From Turnera subulata (Eukaryota; Streptophyta; Magnoliopsida; Malpighiales; Passifloraceae), in contig JAKUCV010000195.1 of NCBI GenBank assembly GCA_028386065.3, positions 3,687 through 67,686 on the forward strand: a DNA stretch of 64,000 nt, written 5' to 3'. Both the position numbers and the translations under genes were made by a program. Of the stretch, positions 10,691 to 22,494 are shown piece after piece; within the stretch, counting starts at the first letter, position 1, and every line of letters starts with the position of its first letter. The notes beneath the pieces are model-generated. The model had not been told where the DNA came from and searched no databases. It was given only the letters and a program-made list of their open reading frames with translations.

Positions 10691-11412
10691 TCAAGTATTT
10701 CTATTTCAGTTATTTGCTTCTTCTTCTTTTGTTTTTCTAATCCGCACGCATAACTAATCTTTTGATATTAGCTTGGTTTGGCTTCTACTCTTGAATGTTG
10801 ATTTTAGTTGCATGAAATCATTAATCTGCACCATTAATTATATTCCTGGAGTCATGTGGTAGGAGTTCAAAGCGGGCGCATTAAATTTGAATATCAAAGG
10901 AATAACAAATATTATTAGTAATAATCGATTTATAAATTCTTAATATAATATTAAAATTAATTGTAAACAATATCCGTGTTGACATTATATACAATTTATT
11001 CAAAAAAAAGTGATTAATATATAAACCTCTATTTATATGTTCTCAACAACTATCATGAATCACGAAGGACAATGATTATTGAAAAATAATAGAGCTATGA
11101 CAAAAAAACACCCAAGAGTCAGCAAAAACTACAATAATATCTGCAAAAAGTATAATCATAGAGAATAATAATCATAAGAACTCACAACATATATTTTTTA
11201 AAAATTTATTATCAATAAGAACTATTGAGAAGAAAAAATGATTTATAAGTTCGTATTCTAATACAAAAATTAATTCTAAACAATTTGTATCCATTTGTTC
11301 CGAATATAAAAAAACATTGTCTACATTATATATAAGTTCTTATTAATGATTAATATATAAATATTTATTTATATCTTCTCAATAGCTACTAAGAATTATA
11401 AAAAACCAGTAA
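10691..11412. repeat. AT-rich diverged tandem repeat, left part
   Basis: From about 10889 the text GAATATCAAAGGA, a run of TAATAATCGATTTATAAATT type, AATTCTAAACAATTTG, GATTAATATATAA and an AGAGTCAGCAAAAACTAC phrase recurs in order. The same phrases reappear beyond the solo LTR (17184-18286), with units starting at 17494 and 17992 (498 bp apart). The left unit has a shortened copy. No coding potential is seen. 10691-10888 holds nothing I recognise. Confidence 0.6.
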
Positions 11413-11837
11413 TGTAACAGCCCGAGTAAAATTTGGATTTTTACCGGGACTGTAGAAATTGTTTTACCGTGATTTACTGTTGAATTAATCTCGGGTAATT
11501 AATTCGAAGTAAATCGAGAGTCGTTTTTCGAAACCGAGAATTTTTCCGCGCTCGGGGGTATCTCTCTGACTAACCGAGCCTTGGTTTTCAGTTCCGAGAC
11601 TTGGTCGACGCTCGGGAGAATTAATCGGATTTTCCGAGCCCAAGTTGTATTTTTGGACTCGGGACGGGATTTGTCGGAAAGACGGGAGTATCCCTGCGTT
11701 TACGGGATCCCGGCACGAGAATCCGGACCGGCCGAATGAGGCTTGCCCGAGCCACTCTTCTTCCTCCTCTCTCCTTTCTCTTCCTCTTTCCCGGCTATGT
11801 TTTTCCCTCTCCCGGTTTTTCCCCGGCCACGTGGGCC

Positions 11838-11950
11838 CCACTTTCTTCTCTTCTTTTTTTCTTTCTTTTCCTTCTTTCTCCTCCTCCTTTTCTTTTCCTT
11901 CCCTTTTCTTTCTTTTCTTTTCTTTTCTCCTTTTCTTTTCCTCCCAGCCG
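11838..11950 (+). repeat. Polypyrimidine tract within the solo LTR
   Basis: About 110 bases of C/T-only or nearly C/T-only sequence in CTTTTC-like steps. It generates the artificial Ser/Phe/Leu-rich frames seen here. Possibly a promoter-associated tract of the LTR. Confidence 0.6.
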
Positions 11951-12526
11951 CCGGCCTCCCTCTTATTCCTCCCGTGAATTACCGGTCCCCACCCTGTCTC
12001 TTCCTCCCTGTTTATTTCTTTGTTTTCTTTCCCTTTCTCCTTCTTTAATTCTCCTCCTTCCTTCCCGATTCCTCTGCACCCTCTCTCTCGCCATCACTAT
12101 CTTATCCCCTTCCTCCCTCCTCTTTTCCCTTCCGTCATCTCTGCCACAGCTACCGCCTCGCCGCCCTGCTCCTCTTCCCTCCTCGCGTTGCGCCGCCGTC
12201 CTCCTCCCACCAGCATCGCGCCCCGCCGTCACTTCTTCCCCTATTGCCGCCAGAGCCGTCGCCACCAAGGGCGTCTCCTGCAACCGTCGACCCCACCCTT
12301 CATCGTCGCCTCGCCTCCGATCTGCTGCCCAGGACGCCTCCGCCCTCTCCTCACTTGCACTGCCGCCGCCGACTCGAAGATCCTCTCCTCTCCGCCCGCC
12401 TTCTGCCGCGCCATGGAGAGACCAGCCGCTGCCGTGGAGAGACCTGCAGCCGCCCCGAGTCCGCCGCTGCAGACGCGCGATTGCAACCGCCCCGCAGCAC
12501 CTCCTCCCCGCCACAGCCACCGACGC

Positions 12527-14470
12527 GACCGTAGCCGTCGGCCTCCACTGCTGCTCCAGATCCGTCTCCGGTTCCTTGCTCGTCGTCACCCATCGTGTGT
12601 TGAGCGGGTAAGACTCGGTGACACCTCACCCTCTCCCATGGTTTCTTTTCTTCAAACCCGATTCGTGATAGGATTGTTGTAATCGGGTCATAATTCGGAT
12701 GTGTGTTAACCGGATTGTGTTTTGTGGTGGTAGTGTTGATGGTGGGTTGGATGCCGTGGTGGTGATGATGGCCTGTTGTCGATTGATGGTGGTGTTGAGT
12801 TGTGGTGTTGAATCGTTGGCCGGCAGTAGACTGTTACTGGGCGTGGATGACTTTGGCAAGTTTGTTGCTGATGGTTGTGGCTGCCGTGAACAGTAACTGA
12901 GGAGTTTTGGGGGCTGCCGTGAACAGTGGTGGCCGGAATCCGGCGAGGTTCCGGCGAGACCTGGAAATTTTCCGGCGAGTTTCCGGTGAAGCCTCGGGAT
13001 TTTTCCGGCGAGCCCGGAAACAGACTTTGGGTAACTCCTTGGACTCGCTTTACACTTTGGCGCGGGTTTGGGCTCGGTTTGCACACAGACTCGGAAACGG
13101 GCCGAACGTGCGGAGGCCCATATTACCGTGACATATATGCATTACCAACGGATCCCAAACTCTAATAACGAAACCCGAACGACGTTAACGAACCCGGACT
13201 CTAATTGTTTTAATTTAAATAAAGATTTAATTTAATTAATCAATAATAACCTTTAATTCCATTTATGTTTTGTAATTCGATTTATAATTTTATTTTGTGT
13301 TGGACTATTAGAAAGACCTATAGTATTTACTTAATTTATATTTGGACTCTTAATAATTAAAGGCCCAATTATACTTATTTACTTGATTTCAATGTCAAAT
13401 GTAAACTAAAAATATAAATATGAATACCTATGAATTATAAGCACATGTGTATAAATGATTATATATACGTATCCTACTAAATTTATGTTTGGCTAAATAA
13501 TGAAGTTAAAACTTGATTTATCGCATAAATATAAACATAAGGTTAAATAGGAGTTACTTACTATATATGTATAAATATGGTCACACTAGATATATGTTTA
13601 ATCTAGTACCGATTTATGTGTAAATATACGTGAATAAAAATATGTATAATCCGTATAACGATTTCTAAACGATTTCATAATAAAGAAATTGGATAAGGCA
13701 AGCCGTATAACGATTTCTAAATCGGCATCATGCATAATCCTCTTGTCAGTGCATTATAAATGATTGTGTTGCTATGTGTATACATATAAGGTATCGAGGT
13801 TGACCGGATAACAGATTCAGAGATATACCAGGTGAGGATGGATAAACCCTGATATGTGCCAGTAATACTGTGTTTGCTTTGCTGTTTGATTGAACTGCTG
13901 GGATGATTACTGTTGGTTGATTGACTGTTATGATGTTGTCGTTGTTGTTGATCTTAGACTGTGATATTGGATTTGCGATATTGTGTTGAGAACAATGATG
14001 AACTGGTCAATGTGGATAATTGTGTGTTTTGTTGTTTGAATGAACTACTGAGAGGGTCATTGTCGGATATTTGACTGTTATGGTTATTGATGTTACTGTT
14101 GCTATTTGTTGATGTGGACCTGCCATGATGTTGTTGAAATATGCTGTTGGTTTGTGATATTGTGAGGAATCATTGAACTGTTGATTGTGAGAATTTGGAA
14201 ATAAGAAATTGTTGGCTGGTTGAGTTTGAGAAGTGAATTGTGATGATTAAAAGTTGAGGTATGATGATAAGTAATGGGATTGGAAATTAATTTTGAGATG
14301 ATGATATAATTGTCACTTGGAAAGTAGAGGTACGACCCGATGGTTTGAAAATTAATTCTGGGATGCTATGGTCGGTTACTTGATTTGGTTGACATGATGA
14401 TGACTGTGGTTAGGGTATACCGAATACCCAGTGGCTCGGATATGCCGAATATCCGCAGTGGCTCGGATAT
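12527..14470 (+). repeat. First copy of the 1.94-kb duplication around the gap
   Basis: Identical in order and almost identical in sequence to 14535-16479, at an offset of 2008-2009 bp. Visible differences are few: T/C near 12851 vs 14859, A/G in the ACCTGGAAATT phrase, one extra T in the second copy, and two substitutions near 13099-13111. The copy ends inside the GGCTCGGATAT minisatellite, where the N run begins. Confidence 0.93.
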
Positions 14471-14534
14471 NNNNNNNNNNNNNNNNNNNNNNNNNNNNNN
14501 NNNNNNNNNNNNNNNNNNNNNNNNNNNNNNNNNN
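14471..14534. other. Assembly gap (64 N)
   Basis: Unknown bases placed exactly where a 27-bp minisatellite starts. The sequence after the gap resumes about 2 kb upstream in the repeat text, which fits two overlapping contig ends that were not merged. Confidence 0.98.
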
Positions 14535-16479
14535 GACCGTAGCCGTCGGCCTCCACTGCTGCTCCAGATCCGTCTCCGGTTCCTTGCTCGTCGTCACCCA
14601 TCGTGTGTTGAGCGGGTAAGACTCGGTGACACCTCACCCTCTCCCATGGTTTCTTTTCTTCAAACCCGATTCGTGATAGGATTGTTGTAATCGGGTCATA
14701 ATTCGGATGTGTGTTAACCGGATTGTGTTTTGTGGTGGTAGTGTTGATGGTGGGTTGGATGCCGTGGTGGTGATGATGGCCTGTTGTCGATTGATGGTGG
14801 TGTTGAGTTGTGGTGTTGAATCGTTGGCCGGCAGTAGACTGTTACTGGGCGTGGATGACTCTGGCAAGTTTGTTGCTGATGGTTGTGGCTGCCGTGAACA
14901 GTAACTGAGGAGTTTTGGGGGCTGCCGTGAACAGTGGTGGCCGGAATCCGGCGAGGTTCCGGCGAGACCTGGGAATTTTCCGGCGAGTTTTCCGGTGAAG
15001 CCTCGGGATTTTTCCGGCGAGCCCGGAAACAGACTTTGGGTAACTCCTTGGACTCGCTTTACACTTTGGCGCGGGTTTGGGCTCGGTTTGCACACAGACT
15101 CGGAAACAGGCCGAACGTGTGGAGGCCCATATTACCGTGACATATATGCATTACCAACGGATCCCAAACTCTAATAACGAAACCCGAACGACGTTAACGA
15201 ACCCGGACTCTAATTGTTTTAATTTAAATAAAGATTTAATTTAATTAATCAATAATAACCTTTAATTCCATTTATGTTTTGTAATTCGATTTATAATTTT
15301 ATTTTGTGTTGGACTATTAGAAAGACCTATAGTATTTACTTAATTTATATTTGGACTCTTAATAATTAAAGGCCCAATTATACTTATTTACTTGATTTCA
15401 ATGTCAAATGTAAACTAAAAATATAAATATGAATACCTATGAATTATAAGCACATGTGTATAAATGATTATATATACGTATCCTACTAAATTTATGTTTG
15501 GCTAAATAATGAAGTTAAAACTTGATTTATCGCATAAATATAAACATAAGGTTAAATAGGAGTTACTTACTATATATGTATAAATATGGTCACACTAGAT
15601 ATATGTTTAATCTAGTACCGATTTATGTGTAAATATACGTGAATAAAAATATGTATAATCCGTATAACGATTTCTAAACGATTTCATAATAAAGAAATTG
15701 GATAAGGCAAGCCGTATAACGATTTCTAAATCGGCATCATGCATAATCCTCTTGTCAGTGCATTATAAATGATTGTGTTGCTATGTGTATACATATAAGG
15801 TATCGAGGTTGACCGGATAACAGATTCAGAGATATACCAGGTGAGGATGGATAAACCCTGATATGTGCCAGTAATACTGTGTTTGCTTTGCTGTTTGATT
15901 GAACTGCTGGGATGATTACTGTTGGTTGATTGACTGTTATGATGTTGTCGTTGTTGTTGATCTTAGACTGTGATATTGGATTTGCGATATTGTGTTGAGA
16001 ACAATGATGAACTGGTCAATGTGGATAATTGTGTGTTTTGTTGTTTGAATGAACTACTGAGAGGGTCATTGTCGGATATTTGACTGTTATGGTTATTGAT
16101 GTTACTGTTGCTATTTGTTGATGTGGACCTGCCATGATGTTGTTGAAATATGCTGTTGGTTTGTGATATTGTGAGGAATCATTGAACTGTTGATTGTGAG
16201 AATTTGGAAATAAGAAATTGTTGGCTGGTTGAGTTTGAGAAGTGAATTGTGATGATTAAAAGTTGAGGTATGATGATAAGTAATGGGATTGGAAATTAAT
16301 TTTGAGATGATGATATAATTGTCACTTGGAAAGTAGAGGTACGACCCGATGGTTTGAAAATTAATTCTGGGATGCTATGGTCGGTTACTTGATTTGGTTG
16401 ACATGATGATGACTGTGGTTAGGGTATACCGAATACCCAGTGGCTCGGATATGCCGAATATCCGCAGTGGCTCGGATAT
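14535..16479 (+). repeat. Second copy of the 1.94-kb duplication
   Basis: Repeats 12527-14470 with only a handful of differences. Beyond 16479 it continues through the full minisatellite, which the first copy lacks. The low divergence suggests alleles or a sequencing-level overlap, not an old genomic tandem duplication. Confidence 0.93.
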
Positions 16480-16545
16480 GCCGAATATCCGCGGTGGCAC
16501 GGATATGCCGAATATCCGCGGTGGCTCGGATATGCCGAATATCCG
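16440..16545 (+). repeat. 27-bp minisatellite inside the LTR
   Basis: Four units start at 16440, 16467, 16494 and 16521. Each unit is GTGGCTCGGATATGCC followed by GAATATCCGCA or a one-base variant, and each contains the dyad CGGATAT-GCCGA-ATATCCG. A partial degenerate unit precedes at about 16420. The dyad in each unit could form a small hairpin. Confidence 0.9.
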
Positions 16546-17183
16546 GTTGTTCTAATATGTGGGTTGGTTCTTGACCTAGCATCCGGAATTAATTAATAAC
16601 CAGGTACGATCCTAGCTTGTCCAGTGACGGGCCCGGAAGATAAAATTGGTAATAAGAAAATAATTAAGCATTCTTTTGGTCTTGGCATATATGTTATAGT
16701 GGTTTTCTTGTGTCGTGATTGTTTGTGCTTGTTGTTGTGATTGATGTGATTACTTCGAAAGTATTATGGTTGAATATATCTTTGTTTATCTTTCGTCGGT
16801 GAGCGTTTCGGACTCACCCCTCGCCTGCGGGGTTTCATCCCGTAGGATGAGTTGTTTCATGTACAGGCTTGGTGCATTCCAGACAGGCTGCGGCGTTATC
16901 CCTTGGACGGGCTTGGATCCATAGATTGCATGTGTCGCACACAGTGTTAGTTATTTAAAGTCTTCCGCTGTGCATGTCTTTATTATTGTTGGGCCATTGG
17001 GCCAGTTTTGAAATGTTATTGTCGGGCCATTGGGCCGTGTTGAGATATTATCGATGTTTTTATTATGGGCTGTTGAGCCCGAGTTATTGTGATATACACT
17101 GTATGCTAGGCCTTGTTGGGCTGGGTTGTCACAGTTCCGGCCTGTGTTTACTGTGTACGGTAAATACGGGTCGGGGCGTTTCA

Positions 17184-18286
17184 AGTAATGTTTGAGAAAA
17201 TAATAGAAATTTGAAAAAGAACATCCGAAGAGTCAACGAAAACTACGAACAAGAACAACATACACAAAAATAATAATCATAGAGAAGAATAATCACAGGA
17301 ACTCACGACTGGTGTGTTTATAGTTTATTATCAACAAGAATTATGAAAAAAAATATCGAAGAATACCGGAATAGTCAATGAAAACTACCAACAACAACGA
17401 CAACAACTATTAAAAAAACAATTAAAAAATAATAACATAATTTAATAGTCCCCTTAATTAGTGATATATTTGGTAATTAAAAATATTGAAATTAGAATAT
17501 CAAAGGATTAAAAATATCATTAAAAATAATCAATTTGTAAATTTTTATTCTAATACCAAAACTAATTCAAAACAATTCGTTTGTCTAGATTATGAATAAA
17601 ATTTATCTACAATATATATAAGTCCTTCTCAAGAAATAATTGATATATAAGCCTTTATTAATATTTTTTCAGAAACTATCAAGTATTAAGAAGAATAGTA
17701 ATTACTAAAAAGCAATAAAACTATGAAGAAGAATGAGAGTCAGCGAAAACTATGAACTAGAATAATATTTATCAAAAAGAATAATCATGAGGAAGAATAA
17801 TAACAAGATCTCAAGACAAAAGTATTTGCAATTTATCATCAATAAGAACTATGGTGAAAAATGATTGAAGAACGATTGAATAGACAATGAAAAATAGGAA
17901 AAAAAAACAATGACTGTGAAAAAGAATAATAATATAATTAAATAATTTCCATAACTGATAATATAATTTAATAATAAAAATTATATAATTTAGAATATCA
18001 AAGGATTACCAAATATCATCAGCAATAATCGAATTATAAAATGCTATTCTAATACTAAAACTAATTCTAAACAATTTTTTTTCTAGAATATGAAAAAACT
18101 TTTTGTGTATATTATATATAATTTCTTCTCAAGATAATGATTAATATATAAGTATTTATCTATATTTTCCCAACAACTACCAAAAATTATGAAAACAATA
18201 TTTTTTGTTAATAATAGTACTACGGAAAAGAACAAACTAAAAATCAGCAAAGAGCAAAAAAAATGTTTGCCAAGAAGAATAATCAT
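17184..18286. repeat. AT-rich diverged ~500-bp tandem repeat, right part
   Basis: Continuation of the repeat interrupted by the solo LTR. GAATATCAAAGGAT-type unit starts lie at 17494 and 17992. Each unit repeats AAACTAATTC-AAACAATT, TATATATAAG, CAACTA-type and AGAGTCAGCGAAAACTA phrases. No gene is seen. The repeat provides the target of the SINE. Confidence 0.6.
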
Positions 18287-18301
18287 AAAGAAAAATAATC
18301 A

Positions 18302-18498
18302 TTAAGCGAGGTCTCGTGGGGTTGGTCCAAGTGGTAAGCGACTTGGTTCTACTTAAGCGAGGTCTCGGGTTCTAGTCCTCGTGTATGCTGGAAATTCCAA
18401 CTGGGAGACTCACCCACCATACCTAGGTGCGCGACGCGGGTCGAATTCGGATTAGTCGGGGCAAAGCTCCGGATACCGGGTGGGGAATCAAAAAAAAA
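18302..18498 (+). mobile_element. tRNA-derived SINE with 15-bp target duplication
   Basis: RNA polymerase III promoter boxes are visible: box A GGTCCAAGTGG (18324-18334) and box B GGTTCTAGTCC (18368-18378). They are followed by a GC-rich body and an A-tail. The exact direct repeat AAAGAAAAATAATCA flanks it (18287-18301 and 18499-18513). The head is unusual: TAAGCGAGGTCTCG occurs at 18303-18316 and again at 18354-18367 between the boxes. It is not a functional tRNA gene because no cloverleaf can be completed and a tail is present. Confidence 0.9.
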
Positions 18499-20253
18499 AA
18501 AGAAAAATAATCACAAGAACACATGATATTATTGGCCTAAGGTCGGATTAGCATGTGCTTTGTGTTAATTATTTTCTATATTATTAATTAAGCATGCTAA
18601 TCGAGATAATTGATTATGTGTAGATTAGTGTTTGATTTTGTGTAAATCATATTTATTAATCCTCTTTAATCATTAGCCATATTTTGATGCTGTGTACTAG
18701 ACATGTCTCTTTCTAAGTCTTGTTACTTGTGCATTCATCCTAGACTCTATATTATATTATATATTAAATGAGCTAACTAGGTTTTGATTTTGACAAACCT
18801 ATGTGTAGCATCTTTTGTATCTAACCATGAATCACACCACACAAAAATGCCCAACCCGGGATCAATATTCTTGGAAGATGAGTGAGTAGAATTGGAACAT
18901 GTGTTAGTGGGCATGATGGGTCGCTTTCAACTACAAGCTCCAATGCCACTCACATTTGTTTAATCCTTATAGGGATTGGTCAAGGAACCTAGTACACTAA
19001 CATTTCTGGGTTTTGAATCTATGATAAAAGCAACCTTAAACAGATCAAATGTCAGCTGGATTCAAACTTCCTAGGTCCAACCTAGGACTATGCTAAACAA
19101 TGACACCAATGATAAAATGCTACTAACTGGTATGTCTCGTGCCAAAACGTAAAAGGGATGATAGGGAAGATGAACGTTGACGCTCTGGCACCTCTGACGA
19201 CAAAACGGGCTGGAAGAAAAGGGACTCCTAATGGATTCAAATTGATTCAACCAAGTCCCATATGGAAATGCCAACCCTGGACTTTACAAAAGCTGCTGAA
19301 ACATTGATGACCTGGCCTCTTCCATGAAAAATCTGATAGTGACAAGAGATTGATGATAGTTGGCTTTCTTTGTTCTTTGTGTCAAGCTAACCTATTACTA
19401 GGAAGTCAAAGCAACCTAGTACTCTATCCTTATGGAATTACACTGAATGATTCTAACAAGTTACAGCTTCCTCTCTTAACGTTCATATGATATTAGCATG
19501 TGAGCAACAACCTTGATCTTCACAAAAGATGCTGAGTGAAAGTGACTACTCAGGGATTTGAACGTTGTGGCACCTTTCATGCCAGAACTCGATACAACTG
19601 ACAATGACACATAGTTGTTACTCTTGGAGGCTTCTTCCCCCTTGCCTCTATATAAGGAAGACTAATTGATGAGGAATGTTAGAGCTGCTAATGGAGAAAG
19701 AAGTGAGAAATTAGCAACAACTCTCCTCCTAAGTTTGAGAGTGTTCAAAGATCCTTCCTTGTGCATTACTTGTAAATCTCTTGAGTGAGTCACTCATGAA
19801 GATATCTTGTGTGAGGGTTACTTTTTAGATAAGCTTGCGAGTGCTTTGTGCTGATTAGTGATAAGCAAGGCTAGGATTAGCTTTGAGAGAAGGTTTGCAA
19901 GTTGTACCATGGAAAAACTTGTAAGAGATAGGCTTTGTTGGTTAACCTATGAAGAAACCAATTGAGTGAGGTAGGATAGGGGATATCTTACTAGGGAGAA
20001 GAGCAAAGCTTGGATTATCTTTGTGGGTGTGAGAGGTTGGAGGTTAGCCTAGGTAAAACCTTGTACTATAGGTTATTGGTTGATCCCGTAAAAACCAAGG
20101 TTAGTGAAGGTTAGAAATCTCAAGGTGGACTCCTTAAGTAGTGGAGGTAGTCCTGTGTGGCGAACCACTATAAATCCTTTGTGCCAATACCTCTAACCCT
20201 CTCCTTAATTGTGCTTCAGTGTGTTCACAATTTTTCAGATTTAGATACAAAGT

Positions 20254-20280
20254 CGATTTGGCATTAGTGACGCCAAATCG
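20254..20280. promoter_or_regulatory. Palindromic dyad CGATTTGGC-N9-GCCAAATCG
   Basis: Nine-base perfect arms separated by 9 bases, shortly before the LTR end. The same arrangement recurs at 40518-40542 and, with shorter arms, at 48313-48331. Confidence 0.75.
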
Positions 20281-21033
20281 GTGATTAAGCGAAAAATGAG
20301 TAATTCAACCCCCTCCCCCCCCCCTCCTCTTAGGTAGGGGAGAGTATCCGGTATATTTGGTTCAGTCAGTCTTATTCGGTTCGCTCTTCGGTCAGACTGA
20401 AAATCATTGGAGGGTGTTCGAAGCAATGTTCGAACCCAAACTGACCGAAGACCGAATTGACCGAAATATTTCGGTCCGGACAACGGTCAGCCGAATTGTC
20501 CGAATGACAAAAGGTCACATTCAAAAGGGAAAAAATGAAAAATGTGGAAACTAAAACTAAAACTAAATAAAGAACCCTAATATGATCAAAGTAAAATAAA
20601 AGAATAGTAGATTGGAAGATTAGAATCATACCAAAATTTGGAATGCTGATTTTTAATTTCGCTACAAAGAAAAATACCATAGAGCCACCCACTACTACAA
20701 CAACAAAGAACATCTATCCTACAATAAATACACAGCTCCATGGTATTTTTTCCATGGTTTTTTTTTCCTTAAGAAAATTAAACCAAGAAGAAATCACAAG
20801 CCAAACAACAACCAAACAATTCATGAAAAGAAAAAAAAGAAGCAAATATGAAGAACAACTCAAATCCAGAGAAAATTTAGGAATTTTAAGAGAGGGAGGG
20901 GAAGACAGAGGAAGGCGGCTCTCTTCTCTTTGTCGTTAACTCGTGTGTGTTGTTGTGTTCCAAGCGAGTTGGGACTGAACCTTTGGTTTTCACTCATCAC
21001 AGAAGAAGGGATATATACTTAATTACTTATCAC

Positions 21034-22494
21034 TGTTAGAATAGGTGCCCTACGCTAGAGGGGGGGTGAATAGCGTTTTTCGGACGAAACTAAAAATTTG
21101 CAGGAAATAAATGCGGAATTGAAAGAATAAGGACACACCAAAATTTATACTGGTTCACACACACAACTTGTGTGGCTAATCCAGTCTTCCGAGAGGCTCT
21201 CTCGAAGATTTCACTATCTAAGTTAAGCTTCTGGGTGCGTAACAAACAGTTTACAAACCTAGAACTCGAGTAACACGAAGCTCTACTTACTTGCTTGAAG
21301 ATACCTCACTTCAAGACTTCTCTCACAGAAAGAAAGAAACTCTTCCTATGAATTTGCCACAAGGGAACAATCCTCCCTTAAGGTGTACGAAAACACTTAA
21401 AATCACTCAAAGCAAGACTCTATCAAAGAGTGGATATGAGTAACAAGTAAAGCTCTATAAAGGCAACTCTCAACTCTCAAAAATATTGGCTCATCAAATT
21501 GTGTATGAATGAATAACAATGAATGCTTAAAATGTAGAAAGTTGATACATTTAGACAGAGGTGCAATAACTCTATTTATATGTCTCAAAACATGTATGAC
21601 CATTGTGGAATCAATCCAAAATAACTTTTGACAAAACAACTTGGGGAGTTGAAAAAGGTGTCAGCTCACAACGGCACAACATCGATGTTTGGAAATAGAA
21701 CATCGATGCTTTAGCCAGTAAATTTGAATTATTGGACTAACGGTCACAAGAACATCGATGTTTACAAAGTGAACATCAATGTTTTGACAACAAATATGAA
21801 TTATTGAGTCCAACAGTCACTAAAACATCGTAGTTTGCCAATGGAACATCGATGTTTTGGAACACTGCCAAAACAGATTAAAGATGAGCATCATGAGAAC
21901 ATCGATGTCTGAATGTAGAACATCGATATTTTGGAACACTGCCAAAACTGATTAAAGGTGAGCAGCATGAGAACATCGATGTTTACCATTTGGACATCGA
22001 TGTTCTGAGACTCTGCCAAAGTTCTGAAGAAAAACAATTGAAGGAACATCGATGTCTTAAAGTTGAACATCGATGTTTTGATGCTGCAAAAGATTTTTAA
22101 GTGCAACGGTAATAAGAACATCGATGTTTAGGAAGCCAACATCGATGTTCTGAGCTACTTCCTCTTTTTGAAAAATTGTGTGAAGGCAGGAACATCGATG
22201 TTGGAAACTTTGAACATCGATGTCCAATGCTCAAAAAAGATTTTTATGATTGAAGCAAAGTTATTTGATGCATGAGTAAAATTGATTTTGTTTTAAGCCA
22301 ATGTCTTAGAAGAATTGAGTATTTAACCTTTGTACAATTTTGAGTTCCTAACACTTATTGCTTGTTACTTCAATTCTTGTGCTCTTTGCTTCTTGATTGA
22401 TTTCTTTTTGCTTCAAGATTGTCATCAATTGAGTCATGGTTGGTTTGTCAATATCAAAACCCTGAAATGAGACAAGGAGGCATGAGTTCTAACA
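21034..22494 (-). repeat. 3' LTR of Sirevirus B
   Basis: 1461 bp, close to the 1459-bp partner at 29743-31201, with scattered transitions. The last-third equivalent (21678-22224) holds 16 copies of an AACATCGATGTT palindrome in 8 evenly spaced pairs. Confidence 0.95.
21678..22224. repeat. Phased palindrome array (AACATCGATGTT), 3' LTR copy
   Basis: Sites start at 21678/21699, 21751/21772, 21824/21845, 21898/21919, 21972/21993, 22045/22066, 22117/22138 and 22191/22213. Members of a pair are 21 bp apart (22 in the last). Pairs follow at 72-74 bp. Spacer text differs between pairs, so only the palindromes and their spacing are conserved. Variants often change the central CpG. Confidence 0.95.

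Larger units (their letters stand above)
11413..17183 (+). mobile_element. Tekay-type solo LTR containing an assembly duplication
   Basis: Starts TGTAACAGCCCGAG and ends GGGGCGTTTCA, the boundaries of a large chromovirus LTR. It is flanked by an exact 5-bp duplication AGTAA (11408-11412 and 17184-17188). There is no primer-binding site, gag or pol between the ends, so this is a solo LTR left by LTR-LTR recombination. The stated length of 5771 bp is inflated by the repeated block around the N gap; the real LTR is probably about 3.7-3.8 kb. GC-rich open frames in 11736-12682 are low-complexity Ser/Pro/Arg text in several frames at once, not genes. Confidence 0.85.

Noticed and set aside
11736..12682. 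Long Ser/Pro/Arg-rich open frames on both strands
   Set aside because: They lie in the GC-rich and polypyrimidine part of an LTR, overlap in several frames, and have no domain.
14376..14690. Open frames crossing the N gap
   Set aside because: They contain unknown residues and arise from joining two copies of LTR sequence.
18302..18498. tRNA gene
   Set aside because: Box A and B are present but no cloverleaf can be completed; it has a tail and a 15-bp target duplication, so it is a SINE.
21678..22224. CRISPR-like regular repeats
   Set aside because: Short palindromes with pairwise spacing inside a plant LTR, duplicated in the partner LTR; no spacers of foreign origin, no cas genes, eukaryotic context.
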